Shown in pieces: positions 34,348 to 44,200 of a DNA stretch of 64,000 nucleotides (positions are counted from its first letter, which is position 1; the number at the start of each line of letters is the position of its first letter). Made by a program: the position numbers and the translations under genes. The notes beneath the pieces were generated by a model. It did no database searches. It was given only the letters and a program-made list of their open reading frames with translations, and was not told the DNA's origin. This stretch comes from Spirochaetota bacterium. GTDB lineage: Bacteria; Spirochaetota; UBA12135; COTS27; JAFLEE01. Location: NCBI GenBank assembly GCA_017302015.1, contig JAFLEE010000008.1:38782-102781 (forward strand), in the 5' to 3' direction.

Positions 34348-37300
34348 ATGAAAAGTCTCGCCCTGGCCCTGGCCCTGTCCCTCGCCCTGCTCCCGCTCTG
34401 CGGCGCGGAGAAAGACCTGCTCCTCCACTGGAACTTCGAAGAGGGGAAGGGCAGCGCGACGAAAGACCTCTCGGGAAACGGCCTCACCGGCACCGTGGTC
34501 GGGAAGTTCGTGCGCGTCGGCAAGGGCTTCGCCCTCTCCCTTTCCGGGGAGGATAAGAACGGGGTGGCCGTGGTGCCGCCCCCCGAGAAGCAAATCGGCA
34601 AGGGCGACTTCACCCTCCTGTTCTGGGTGAAGGCCAGTTCCTTCGGCAAGCAACGCCGCCTCTTCGGCATGGACAAATGCTTCCCCGCCTTCTACATCTC
34701 GATGGACGTGAGGGAGGACGGGAACTTCAGCTTCGGCGCGGCGGGCAAGAATAGCCAGGGCAAGAGCGTCAGCGGGGGAAGCGGCGGCGGGGCCCAACTC
34801 GCCCTCGGCGCCTGGACCCACGTGGCCGCCACCTTCGATCGCGGCGCGAAAAAAGCGCGACTCTACGTCGACGGCAAGCAGAAGGCCGAAGGGGGCATCC
34901 CGGCCGATTTCGACGTGGATCTCAGTTGCGACAAGGGCTTCGGCATCGGCAATTGGCAGGCCCTCGACGCCCTCCTCGACGAGGTGCGCATCTACCGCCG
35001 CGCGCTCTCGGCCGATGAGATCGCCGGGCAGCACCGGGAACTTCGGCCCGTCTTCGACGCGGCGCAGACCGTCGTGAAGCTCGCGCTCAAGGCCGCCCCC
35101 GTCTATTTCGTCGCCACCAACGGCCGCGATGAATGGAGCGGCACCCTCGCCGAGCCTTCCCCCGACGGCAAAGACGGCCCCCTGCCCACCCTCGAAGCGG
35201 CCCGCGATACGATCCGCGCCCTCAAGGCCAAGGGCCTCATGCCCTCCGGCGGCGTGGCGGTGGAGGTGCGCGGGGGATCCTATGAAATGAGCGCGCCTTT
35301 CACCCTCGAAGCCGTCGATTCGGGCACGGCCGCTTCGCCCATCGTCTACCGCGCCCGCAGCGGCGAAGAGGTGCGCTTGGTGGGAGGGGTCAGCCTTCCC
35401 GCGAAGGCCTTCAGCCTTCCCCGCAGCGAGAGAGTCCTCGCGCGCCTGGCGCCCGAGGGCCGGGGCAAGATCTTGGCCGCCTCCCTCCCGACCCTGGGCG
35501 TGAGCGAGACGGGGAAGATCCCCCCCCAATTCATCGGCTTCCCCGCGGTGCCCGAACTCTTCTTCAACGACCGCCGCATGACCCTCGCACGCTGGCCCAA
35601 TACCCATTGGACCACCGTGAAAACCATCCTCGATTCCGGCTCCTCCCGTTCCGTTCCCCCGGCCGAGCGCCGCGGGGGAATCATCGAGTACGCCGACGAG
35701 CGCCACGGGAATTGGGACGTGGAGAAGGGCGTCTGGCTCCACGGCTATTGGTGCTTCGACTGGTATGACGAGACGATCCTCGTGAAATCCATCGATAAAG
35801 ACCGCAAGGAAATCGCGCTGTCCGAGGCCGCCGTCTACACCATCAAGCAGGGCAACCCCTCCCCGCGCCGCTATTACGCCGTGAACATCCTCGAGGAACT
35901 GGATTCCCCCGGGGAATATTTCATCGACCGCGGCGATGGCATGCTCTATTTCTGGCCCCCGGCCCCCATCGATGGCGCCCGGGTCGTCCTCTCCACCCTG
36001 GGCGAGCCCATCGTGTCCCTCAAGGGCGCCGAACAGGTGACGCTTCGCGGCTTCATCGTGGAGGCGGGCATCGCCCACGGGGTTTTGGTGAAGGGCGGAC
36101 GCCACGTGCGCCTCGAGGGCCTCACCACCCGCAACCTGCGGCAATTGGGCATCCAGATCCTCGACGGCAGCGCCCATGTCGTCAGCGGCTGCGAGGTCTA
36201 CGAAACCGGGGAGGGCGGCATCAACGCGGAAGCCGGCGACCGCAAGACCCTCGCCCCCGCCGGCCTCATCGTCTCCAATAACCACGTCCACCATTTCGCC
36301 ATCCACAAACTCTGCTACGCCAACGGCATCCGCCTCGCCGGCGTGGGCAATCTCGCCACCCATAACCTGCTCCACGACGCGCCCCACCAGGCGGTGAGCG
36401 TCTCGGGCAACGACCACGTGTTCGAGTACAACGAACTCCACGACGTGTGCATGGCCAGCGACGACGCGGGGGCCTATTACAAGGGGCGCAACCCCTCCAT
36501 GCGCGGCAATATCGTCCGCTATAATTTCTGGCACCATATCGGCAGTCCGATGGGCCACGGCAACGCCGCCATCTATTTCGACGACGGCGACGGCGGCGAG
36601 TCGGTGATCGGCAACGTCTTCTTCAAGTGCGGCGAGCCCGGCAAGGGGTCCTTCGGCACCATCTTCTCCCACGGCGGCCATGACAACCTGGCCGAGGGCA
36701 ACCTCTTCATCGCCCTGAAGCGCGCCCTGGGGAGCGCGCCCTGGAACGACAAGCGCTGGGCCGATTACCTCAAGACCGAACTCCTCGCCCGCATGACCAA
36801 GGAGGTCGACGTCACCCAGCCCCCCTACACCACCCGCTACCCCGGCCTCGTCGGGATCATGGAGCCCAACCCCGACCAGATCCGCAGCAATTATGCCTCG
36901 AATAACGTGCTCGTCGGCTGCGGCGAGGCCACCAGCGGCCGTTGGGATTTCGTGGAGGACGGGAACCTCATGGTCGAGAAGGACCCCGGCTTCCTCGACC
37001 CCCAGAAGGGCGATTTCCGCCTGAAACCCGATTCCCCGGTGTTCAAGAAGCTCCCGGGATTCAAGCAGCCCCCCATGGAGCGCATGGGCCTGGTGAAAGA
37101 CGGCGTGCGCACCTTCATCCCCCCGTCGACCTTCGTCTACGATCCCGAAGACCCGAAGATGATGCGCGCTTCAAAGGCCGCCGCGGTGGCCCGCGCGAAG
37201 AAAAGCGCCGCGCCCGTGGTGCGCATCCCCAGGGGCTCCTTCCCCGGCACCGGCGCCCTTTCCGAGGGGGAGCTGGGGAAACCCGACCTCCTCCTCGCCA

Positions 37301-37794
37301 AAGACGTGGGGGGTTCCTCCTCGCGCATGACGAGCCGCGCCTGGCTGCGCTGGGACGGAAAAGCCATCCAAGTCTATATCGACAATACGGTGTCCAAGGG
37401 AACCTCGTTCAAGGGCAATGATTGGGGCGCTTGCGAAGCCATCGAGGCCGCTCTCCGGCCCATGGTCGCCGGAAAATCGTTCCCCATCGCCGTCTTCCGC
37501 GGCTTCGCCAATAGCCGCCTCGATTTCGGCCAGGCCAAATCGGGCCCCGACGAGCCCATCCTCTCCGATCCCCACGGCGCGGTCTACACCGTCCACATCG
37601 CCGGGGAGGAGCGCTGGATCGCCCGGCTCAGCATCCCGGCCACCCTCCTCGATGTCACCCCCGCCCCCGGCATGCGCTTCGCCTTCAACCTCACCTCCCG
37701 AAAGGTCAAGGACAATCTCTGGCTCATGTGGGAACCCACCGGCGGCCACTCCTACGACGTCGAACAAGCAGGCATCATCGAACTCGCCCCCTAA
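34348..37794 (+). CDS. Giant secreted LamG / parallel beta-helix / CBM9-like protein 1
   Basis: The 1148-residue product starts at ATG 34348 after GGAGGAACC and has a signal peptide (1-20). A LamG/concanavalin-like sandwich follows (about 22-235, LLLHWNFEEGKGSA to DEVRIYRRALS). A parallel beta-helix occupies about 250-950: it opens VYFVATNGRDEWSGTL, contains the LARWPN segment, then many Asn- and Gly-rich turns such as SNNHVHHF and EYNELHDV. A CBM9/DOMON-like domain ends it (about 1000-1148). The helix core with its YFVxxNGxDxWSGT start resembles GH141-type and related carbohydrate-active beta-helix proteins. No catalytic residues can be assigned with confidence. It is the first of three related neighbours, so gene duplication is likely. 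Confidence 0.8.
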   Translation: MKSLALALALSLALLPLCGAEKDLLLHWNFEEGKGSATKDLSGNGLTGTVVGKFVRVGKGFALSLSGEDKNGVAVVPPPEKQIGKGDFTLLFWVKASSFGKQRRLFGMDKCFPAFYISMDVREDGNFSFGAAGKNSQGKSVSGGSGGGAQLALGAWTHVAATFDRGAKKARLYVDGKQKAEGGIPADFDVDLSCDKGFGIGNWQALDALLDEVRIYRRALSADEIAGQHRELRPVFDAAQTVVKLALKAAPVYFVATNGRDEWSGTLAEPSPDGKDGPLPTLEAARDTIRALKAKGLMPSGGVAVEVRGGSYEMSAPFTLEAVDSGTAASPIVYRARSGEEVRLVGGVSLPAKAFSLPRSERVLARLAPEGRGKILAASLPTLGVSETGKIPPQFIGFPAVPELFFNDRRMTLARWPNTHWTTVKTILDSGSSRSVPPAERRGGIIEYADERHGNWDVEKGVWLHGYWCFDWYDETILVKSIDKDRKEIALSEAAVYTIKQGNPSPRRYYAVNILEELDSPGEYFIDRGDGMLYFWPPAPIDGARVVLSTLGEPIVSLKGAEQVTLRGFIVEAGIAHGVLVKGGRHVRLEGLTTRNLRQLGIQILDGSAHVVSGCEVYETGEGGINAEAGDRKTLAPAGLIVSNNHVHHFAIHKLCYANGIRLAGVGNLATHNLLHDAPHQAVSVSGNDHVFEYNELHDVCMASDDAGAYYKGRNPSMRGNIVRYNFWHHIGSPMGHGNAAIYFDDGDGGESVIGNVFFKCGEPGKGSFGTIFSHGGHDNLAEGNLFIALKRALGSAPWNDKRWADYLKTELLARMTKEVDVTQPPYTTRYPGLVGIMEPNPDQIRSNYASNNVLVGCGEATSGRWDFVEDGNLMVEKDPGFLDPQKGDFRLKPDSPVFKKLPGFKQPPMERMGLVKDGVRTFIPPSTFVYDPEDPKMMRASKAAAVARAKKSAAPVVRIPRGSFPGTGALSEGELGKPDLLLAKDVGGSSSRMTSRAWLRWDGKAIQVYIDNTVSKGTSFKGNDWGACEAIEAALRPMVAGKSFPIAVFRGFANSRLDFGQAKSGPDEPILSDPHGAVYTVHIAGEERWIARLSIPATLLDVTPAPGMRFAFNLTSRKVKDNLWLMWEPTGGHSYDVEQAGIIELAP

Positions 37795-37799
37795 CCCCT

Positions 37800-40700
37800 A
37801 TGAAAACCAAAACCCCCACCCACCGTTCTTCCGTCGACTCCTTCTCCGCCTCCCTCCCCACCTCTACCTCCAAATCCAAATCCTCCCCCCCCTTCCCTTG
37901 GCTTTCGGCCAAGGGAAGGGGGCTGGGGGGATGGGTCCTCCTCCTCTCCCTCTCCCTGCTTCCCGCCGCCGAACTCACCGTGGAAGACTTCAGCGCCCCC
38001 GGCTCCTGGCGCCGCGTGGGCGGGAACCGGGAACCCGCCTGGAAGATCGAACGGGGAGAACTCGCCGTCGACATGGTCTACCGCAACGACGAGCGCGACA
38101 TGTTCAATATGGTGCGGGGGTTCGACCTCGGCGTGGCCGGCATGAAGCTCCTCCGCATGAAGGCCCTCATCCCCAAGGGTTCCTTCCTCACCGTCGAATG
38201 GAACCTCGACGGCAAATTGCTTCGCCCCATTTCCTACCAGGCCGGGAAGGGCGAATGGGAGACCCTCACCTTTTCCGTCCCCGAGGGGGCCCAGAAACTT
38301 TCGAGCTTCGGCCTTTCCTTCGGCGAAGGGGGCGACACGAAGACCGGCGATGGCCTGCGCACCACGCGCATCGGGCGCATTTGGCTCACCGACGTCTCCC
38401 TCTCGAGCGGGCCGGTTCCGGTGTCCACCCCCGAACTCTACGCCGTGCCCGAGCCCGTCCTCGTGGACGCCGCCAAGGCGGCCCACCGGTTCTACCTCTC
38501 GCCTTCGGGGAATGACGCCTGGTCCGGCCTCTCCCCCCTTGAGGGCGGCAAGGGCGGGCCGTGGAAGACCCTCGCGCGCGCCCGCCAGGCGGTGCGCGAC
38601 CTGAAGAAATCCGGCGGGCTCAAGGGCCCCGTGAACATCGAACTCGCGGCCGGAACCTACGAACTCGCCGAGACCTTCACCCTCGGCGCCGAAGATAGCG
38701 GCACCAAAGAGGCCCCGATCCTCTACACGGCGAAGAAGGGGGCCGAGGCGCGCATCCTCGGCGGGCGCGTGGTCCGCGATTTCAAGCCCGTCCAGGGCGC
38801 CGCGCTCCAGAAGATCGACCCCGCGGCCCGCGGCAAGGTGCTCGTGGCCGACCTCAAGGCCCAGGGCATTACCCGCTACGGCGAACTCAAGAACGGGCCC
38901 TCCTGGGGGAACTCGGACACGGGGATGGAACTCTTCTTCGGCGAGAAGCCCATGACCCTCGCCCGCTACCCCAATGCGGCGAAAACCGCGGGGGGCGATC
39001 CGTGGATGCGTATCGCCGAGGTCACGGTGGACGACGGCCACAATATCCACGGCCAGCGCGGCAGCAAGGTGGGGCAATTCACCGTGAAGGACGGCCGCAT
39101 CGCGAAATGGGTCGGCGAACCCCAGGTGATGCTCTCGGGCTATTGGTTCTGGGACTGGGCCGACCAGCGCTTCATGGTCTCCAATATCGACGCCGCCACG
39201 AAGACGATCACGCTCTCCAACGCGAACCACCCCTACGGCTTCCGCCGCAACCAGTGGTTCTACGCCTATAACCTCCTCTGCGAACTCGATGAGCCGGGGG
39301 AATGGTACGCCGACCGCGAGCGCGGCCTCCTCTATTTCTGGCCGCCGTCCCCCCTCGAGGGCGGCGTCGCCATGGTCTCGATCCTCTCCAATCTCATCGT
39401 GCTCGAGAACGCCTCGAACATCGAGTTCCGCTTCCTCACCCTGGAGAGCTGCCAGGATACCGCGCTGGTGGCCCGCCAGGGGGCGGAGCTCCGCCTGGCC
39501 GGCTGCACGCTGCGCAATACGGGATCCTACGGCTTAAGCCTGGAGGGCCGCAACCTCGCGGTGCTCGGCTGCGACCTCTACCAACTCGGCGACGGCGGCA
39601 TGCAGGTCAGCGGCGGCGACCGCAAGACCCTCACCCCCGGCGGGAATCTGGTGGAGAATTGCCATATCCACCACTACGGCCGCTGGGACGCCATGTACAA
39701 GGGCGGCATCCACCTGAACGGGGTGGGGAACAGCGCGCGGCGCAACCTCATCCACGACGGGCCCCACACCGCCATCTTCTGGGCCGGCAACGAGCTCGTG
39801 ATGGAACTCAACGAGATCCACAGCGTCGTCTACGAATCGGGCGACGCCGGCGCGATCTACGCCGGGCGCGACTGGACCATGCGCGGGGTCAAGGTCCGCA
39901 ACAATTATTTCCACCATATCTACGGCTTCGAGGGCCGCGGCGCCAACGGCGTCTATTTCGACGACCAGTACTCCAGCGCCGAGATGGTGGGGAATATCCT
40001 GTGGAAGGTGCCCAAGGCCCTCCTCTTGGGCGGCGGCCGCGACAATCTCGTGGCCAATAACCTTTTCCTCGAGTGCGACAAGGCCGTGCACATCGACGCC
40101 CGGGGCCTGGGCTGGGCGGCGGGCGGGAAGGACGGCCTCATCGGCAAACTCAACGCCATGCCCTTCCGGGCGGAGCCCTGGAAATCCCGCTATCCCCAGC
40201 TGCTCACGCTCCTCGACGACGAGCCCATGGCCCCCAAGGGCAATTTCGTCGACAAGAACATCACCTGGAAATGCGAGGGCAATTCCATCGAGGGGAAGGC
40301 CGCGCCCTACGTGGTCTGGGGCAGCAATCTCGTCGAGGTCGACCCCCGCTTCGAGGATGAAAAGGCCGGGAACTTCAACTTGAAGGCGGATTCCCCCGCC
40401 TGGGCGATGGGATGGAAGCGCATCCCCACCGAAAAAATCGGAGTCTATGCCGACGCGTGGCGCGCCACCTGGCCCGTGAAGAACGAGGTGCGCGCCGGGA
40501 AACTCACCGTCGGCCAGGCCAACCCGCACCCCGCCAAGCCCGAGACCATCCCCGCGGTGAAAAGCGCTCCCGTCATCGACGGGAACATCAACGATAACGA
40601 GTGGCGCGGCATGAAGACCCTCTCCCTCGCCGAGACCCCCAACCGCGATTCCGTGAAACGGCCGTGCACCGCCAAGATCGGCCACCTGGGGAATCGGCTC

Positions 40701-41129
40701 TTCATCGCCCTCTTCATCCCCGTGACCAATACCGCGGCGCTCAAAAAGGATCCCAAATGGGGCTCGAGCGACGGGGTGGAGGTCTGCTTCCGCCTCCACG
40801 AGGGCATCGATTACCGCCCGGGCCCCACCTTCATCGTGCAGGGCTTCCCCGGCGGCGACAAGCTCGGGAACGTACAAGGACGGGCCGCCGAGGATAGCGG
40901 CCGAAAGGTGGCCGCGGCCTCCGCCGTCGCCGCCAAGATCGTCGACGGCGGATGGACCCTGGAATACGAGATCCCCCTCGACGCCGCGGGCATCGCCGCG
41001 GCCCCGGGCATGAAGCTCGGCTTCAATATCGGGGTGCGTCGCACCGAGAGCAACGAATGGATCGCCTTCGGGGGTACCCTCGGCGCCAACCACAATCTCG
41101 GCAATGCCCGCATCCTGATCCTGGAGTGA
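37800..41129 (+). CDS. Giant secreted parallel beta-helix / CBM9-like protein 2
   Basis: The 1109-residue product begins five bases after the previous stop, with no visible Shine-Dalgarno, so translation probably depends on the upstream gene. Residues 1-60 are low-complexity (Thr, Ser, Lys, Pro) and include the translation of a GC-rich palindrome at 37888-37922; only then comes the export helix (about 44-58). Residues about 60-200 form a galactose-binding-like sandwich and replace the LamG domain of its neighbours. The beta-helix runs from about 220 (FYLSPSGNDAWSGL) to 880, with LARYPN. The CBM9-like domain begins at about 920 (APVIDGNINDNEW). The helix is homologous to proteins 1 and 3 by motif order. 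Confidence 0.8.
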   Translation: MKTKTPTHRSSVDSFSASLPTSTSKSKSSPPFPWLSAKGRGLGGWVLLLSLSLLPAAELTVEDFSAPGSWRRVGGNREPAWKIERGELAVDMVYRNDERDMFNMVRGFDLGVAGMKLLRMKALIPKGSFLTVEWNLDGKLLRPISYQAGKGEWETLTFSVPEGAQKLSSFGLSFGEGGDTKTGDGLRTTRIGRIWLTDVSLSSGPVPVSTPELYAVPEPVLVDAAKAAHRFYLSPSGNDAWSGLSPLEGGKGGPWKTLARARQAVRDLKKSGGLKGPVNIELAAGTYELAETFTLGAEDSGTKEAPILYTAKKGAEARILGGRVVRDFKPVQGAALQKIDPAARGKVLVADLKAQGITRYGELKNGPSWGNSDTGMELFFGEKPMTLARYPNAAKTAGGDPWMRIAEVTVDDGHNIHGQRGSKVGQFTVKDGRIAKWVGEPQVMLSGYWFWDWADQRFMVSNIDAATKTITLSNANHPYGFRRNQWFYAYNLLCELDEPGEWYADRERGLLYFWPPSPLEGGVAMVSILSNLIVLENASNIEFRFLTLESCQDTALVARQGAELRLAGCTLRNTGSYGLSLEGRNLAVLGCDLYQLGDGGMQVSGGDRKTLTPGGNLVENCHIHHYGRWDAMYKGGIHLNGVGNSARRNLIHDGPHTAIFWAGNELVMELNEIHSVVYESGDAGAIYAGRDWTMRGVKVRNNYFHHIYGFEGRGANGVYFDDQYSSAEMVGNILWKVPKALLLGGGRDNLVANNLFLECDKAVHIDARGLGWAAGGKDGLIGKLNAMPFRAEPWKSRYPQLLTLLDDEPMAPKGNFVDKNITWKCEGNSIEGKAAPYVVWGSNLVEVDPRFEDEKAGNFNLKADSPAWAMGWKRIPTEKIGVYADAWRATWPVKNEVRAGKLTVGQANPHPAKPETIPAVKSAPVIDGNINDNEWRGMKTLSLAETPNRDSVKRPCTAKIGHLGNRLFIALFIPVTNTAALKKDPKWGSSDGVEVCFRLHEGIDYRPGPTFIVQGFPGGDKLGNVQGRAAEDSGRKVAAASAVAAKIVDGGWTLEYEIPLDAAGIAAAPGMKLGFNIGVRRTESNEWIAFGGTLGANHNLGNARILILE
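37888..37922. repeat. REP-like GC-rich palindrome inside a coding sequence
   Basis: A perfect 14-bp inverted repeat (CCCCCTTCCCTTGG at 37888-37901, complement at 37909-37922) has a 7-base loop and is followed by GCTGGGGGGATGGGT. It lies in frame in the N-terminal region of the gene at 37800. Stem layout and the tail after the right arm resemble 57640-57685, so both look like copies of a dispersed repetitive extragenic palindrome. Confidence 0.6.
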
Positions 41130-41216
41130 AGGCGGCCCTGCCCCAGGGGGCCGCGCGGTACTGGCAAGAGACCGGATTCCTTCGGCACGCGACGTTTTGA
41201 GATAGAGGAGACCCGT

Positions 41217-44200
41217 ATGACCCGCCGCTTCCCCGCCCTTCTCGCCCTGGTCCTCCTGGTGGCCTCCGCGCCCGCCGCGCCCGTCGACCAAGACCTCCTG
41301 CTCCATTGGTCGTTCGATGAAGGAAGCGGCGAAACGACCCGTGACAGTTCCCCCAACGGCCTCGTGGGCCGGATGAAGGCGGCCTGGGCCGAGGACGGCA
41401 TCGGGAAGGCCGCGCGCTTCGACGGCACGGGCGGGGCGATCGTCTCCACCGCCCTGCCCGAGGACAAGCGCTTCGGGAAATCCTCCTGGACCTTCCTCGC
41501 GTGGGTGAAGCCCTCCCAGTTCACCATCGACGACAAGCAGAACCAGCGGCGCATCTTCGCCTACGGCAAATATCCCGACGCCTACCTCGTCATCGACATC
41601 AACGGCAGCGGCCAGGTCATCAATTATTTCTGCTATAAGAACGAGGCCGGCAAGGTGGTCTCGGCGGGCGGCGGGGCATCGGCGAGGCTCGCCCTCGGCG
41701 AGTGGGCCCAGATCGCCTTCGTCTGCGACCGCGAGGCCAACCAAATCCGCATCTACATCAATAGCCAGCCCCAGGGCGAGACCGACCTGCCCAATGGATG
41801 GGCCGGCGATTTCTCCCTCACCAGCGAGTTCACCGTGGGCAGCGGCTGGCATAATTACATGGGCCTCATGGACGAGGTGAAGATCTGGCGGCGCGCCGTG
41901 GCCAAGGAAGAGGTGCGTTCCGAGTTCAACGCCCTGAAGGGCGGCTTCAAGATCTCCGAATCGGCGGAAGCGGCCTCCATCGACCTCCGGGAAACGCTCA
42001 AGGAGTCCCTCGCCGCCGGGTCCAAGGCCTGGGCGGCCGGGAAACTCGCCGCCGCCCGCGCCGAGTTTTCCAAGGCCCTCGCGACGAAGGGCGCGCCCGA
42101 GGGGTGGCGCAGCTATGTCCACCTGCGCCTCGCCCAGAGTTTCGCCTCCGAGAAGAACTTCCCAATGGCCCGCGCCGAATACGAAAAGATCCAGAAAGAG
42201 GCGGCCTATCCTGAAGTCCACCGCACCGAGGCCGCGGAACTCGCCCAAGAGATGGATCGCCTCTCCAAAGGCCTGCCGGCCCGGGATCCCGCCGCTTCCC
42301 GCACGAGAATCCCCGTGATGGAGCGCTTCGCGGGCCAGGTGTGGGTCGCCCCCGACGGCAACGATGGGAACGAGGGCTCCCAGGCGAAGCCCGTGGCCAG
42401 CCTGCAGAAGGCCCAGGAACTCCTTCGCGCCCTGAAGGCCAAGACCGTCGGCGGCGCCCTCGCCGTCACCCTCAAGCCCGGCGAATACAAGATCACCAAG
42501 CCCCTCGTCCTGACCGGCGGAGATTCGGGCAGCGAGAAAAGCCCCATCGTCTGGCGGGCCGAAAAGCCCGGCACGGCGGTGCTCTACGGCGGCGCCCGCA
42601 TCCGCGATTGGAAGTTCGTCTCGGACCGGGCCGTCTTAGATCGCCTCCCCGCCGAGAGCCGCGGGAAGGTGATGGTCACCGACCTGAAGGCCCAGGGGAT
42701 CTCGCAATACGGGGAACTCAAGGTGCGCGGCTTCGGCCAACCGCCCTCCCCGCCGACCCTCGAACTCTACTTCAACGGGAAGGCCCAGACCCTGGCGCGC
42801 TGGCCCAACGCGGGCTTCGTGCCCCTCAAGAAACTCGTCGATGGCGGCAAGGTAGAGGCCCAGCAGCCCTCCATCATCGAATACGATTCGGACCGGCACG
42901 CCCGCTGGACCAAGGCCGAGGAGCCCTGGCTCTTCGGCTATTTCAAGTACCTCTGGGCCGACGCGACCATCAAGGTGACGGCCATCAACCCGGGCGACAA
43001 GACTTTGACCATGGCCCAGGCCTATAAGTACGGCGGCACGGGCATGGAGAACAAGCAGGGCATCATCTATTACGCCTTCAATCTCCTCGAGGAGATCGAC
43101 CAGCCCGGTGAATGGTACCTCGACCGCGGCCGGGGCCTCCTCTATTTCTATCCGCCCGCCGATCTCTCCCGGAGCCAGGTGGAATTGGGGATGTTCGACG
43201 GCACCGTGATCTCCCTCGACCAGGTCTCCTACGTGCGCCTGGAGGGCCTGACCCTCGACCTCGCCCGCTTCAACGGCATCCAGATCGTGGACGGCACGCA
43301 CAACCTCGTCGCGGGATGCACGGTGAAGCGCATGGCCGGCAACGGGGTCTCCATCCTCGGCGGCTCGGATTCGGGCCTCTTCGGGTGCGACCTCCACACC
43401 CTCGGCCGGCGCGCCGTCGAACTCATCGGCGGCGATCGCGCCACCCTCGCCCGGGGCCGGCATTTCGTGGAGAATTGCAGCCTCCACGATTTCGGGCGCA
43501 TCGATCGCACCTACACCCCCGCCATCCAACTCGAAGGCGTGGGAAACCGGGTGGCCCATAACCTGATGTACGATTGCCCGTCGAGCGTGATGCGCATCGA
43601 GGGCAACGACCACCTCATCGAGTTCAACCAGGTGCACAGCGCGGTGCAGGAGAGCGACGACCAGGGGGCCATGGAGAATTTCAGGAACCCCACCTACCGC
43701 GGCGTCGTTTTCCGCTTCAACCAGTTCTCCCATAACGGCAAGACCGGGAGCGAGACCGCCATGCACGGGCAGGCCGCCATCCGTTTCGACGACGCCATCA
43801 GCGGCATGCTCGTCTACGGCAATATCTTCTACCGCTCGGCCAACGGGCATTTCGGGGGCGTGCAGATCAACTCGGGCCGCGATAACCTCATCGACAATAA
43901 TATCTTCGCCGATTGCAAGCAGGGCGTCAGCGGCGGCTGGAACAGCGGCAATAGCGTGTGGAAGATGATCCGCGAGGGGAAGAAACCGGCGGATTTCTAC
44001 ACCGACAAGCGCTACCTGGACCGCTACCCCGCCATCGCCCGGATGATGGAGGAGCCCGGCATGAACGCCGTCTGGCGCAACCTCTTCTGGCGCTGCGGCA
44101 AGGTGGTGACGGGCAACCGCGCCACGCTCGACCTCATGGAAAACGCCGTCTACACCAACGGAGATCCGGGCTTCGTCGACGCCGAGAAGGGCGATTTCCG

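Noticed and set aside
34186..36681. Long minus-strand open frame opposite the giant beta-helix gene (others opposite 39534-42248, 42636-45260, 50272-53292)
   Set aside because: These are antisense frames of strongly GC3-biased genes: no ribosome-binding sites, no signal peptides or motifs, compositions rich in Gly, Ala, Asp, Glu typical of shadows.
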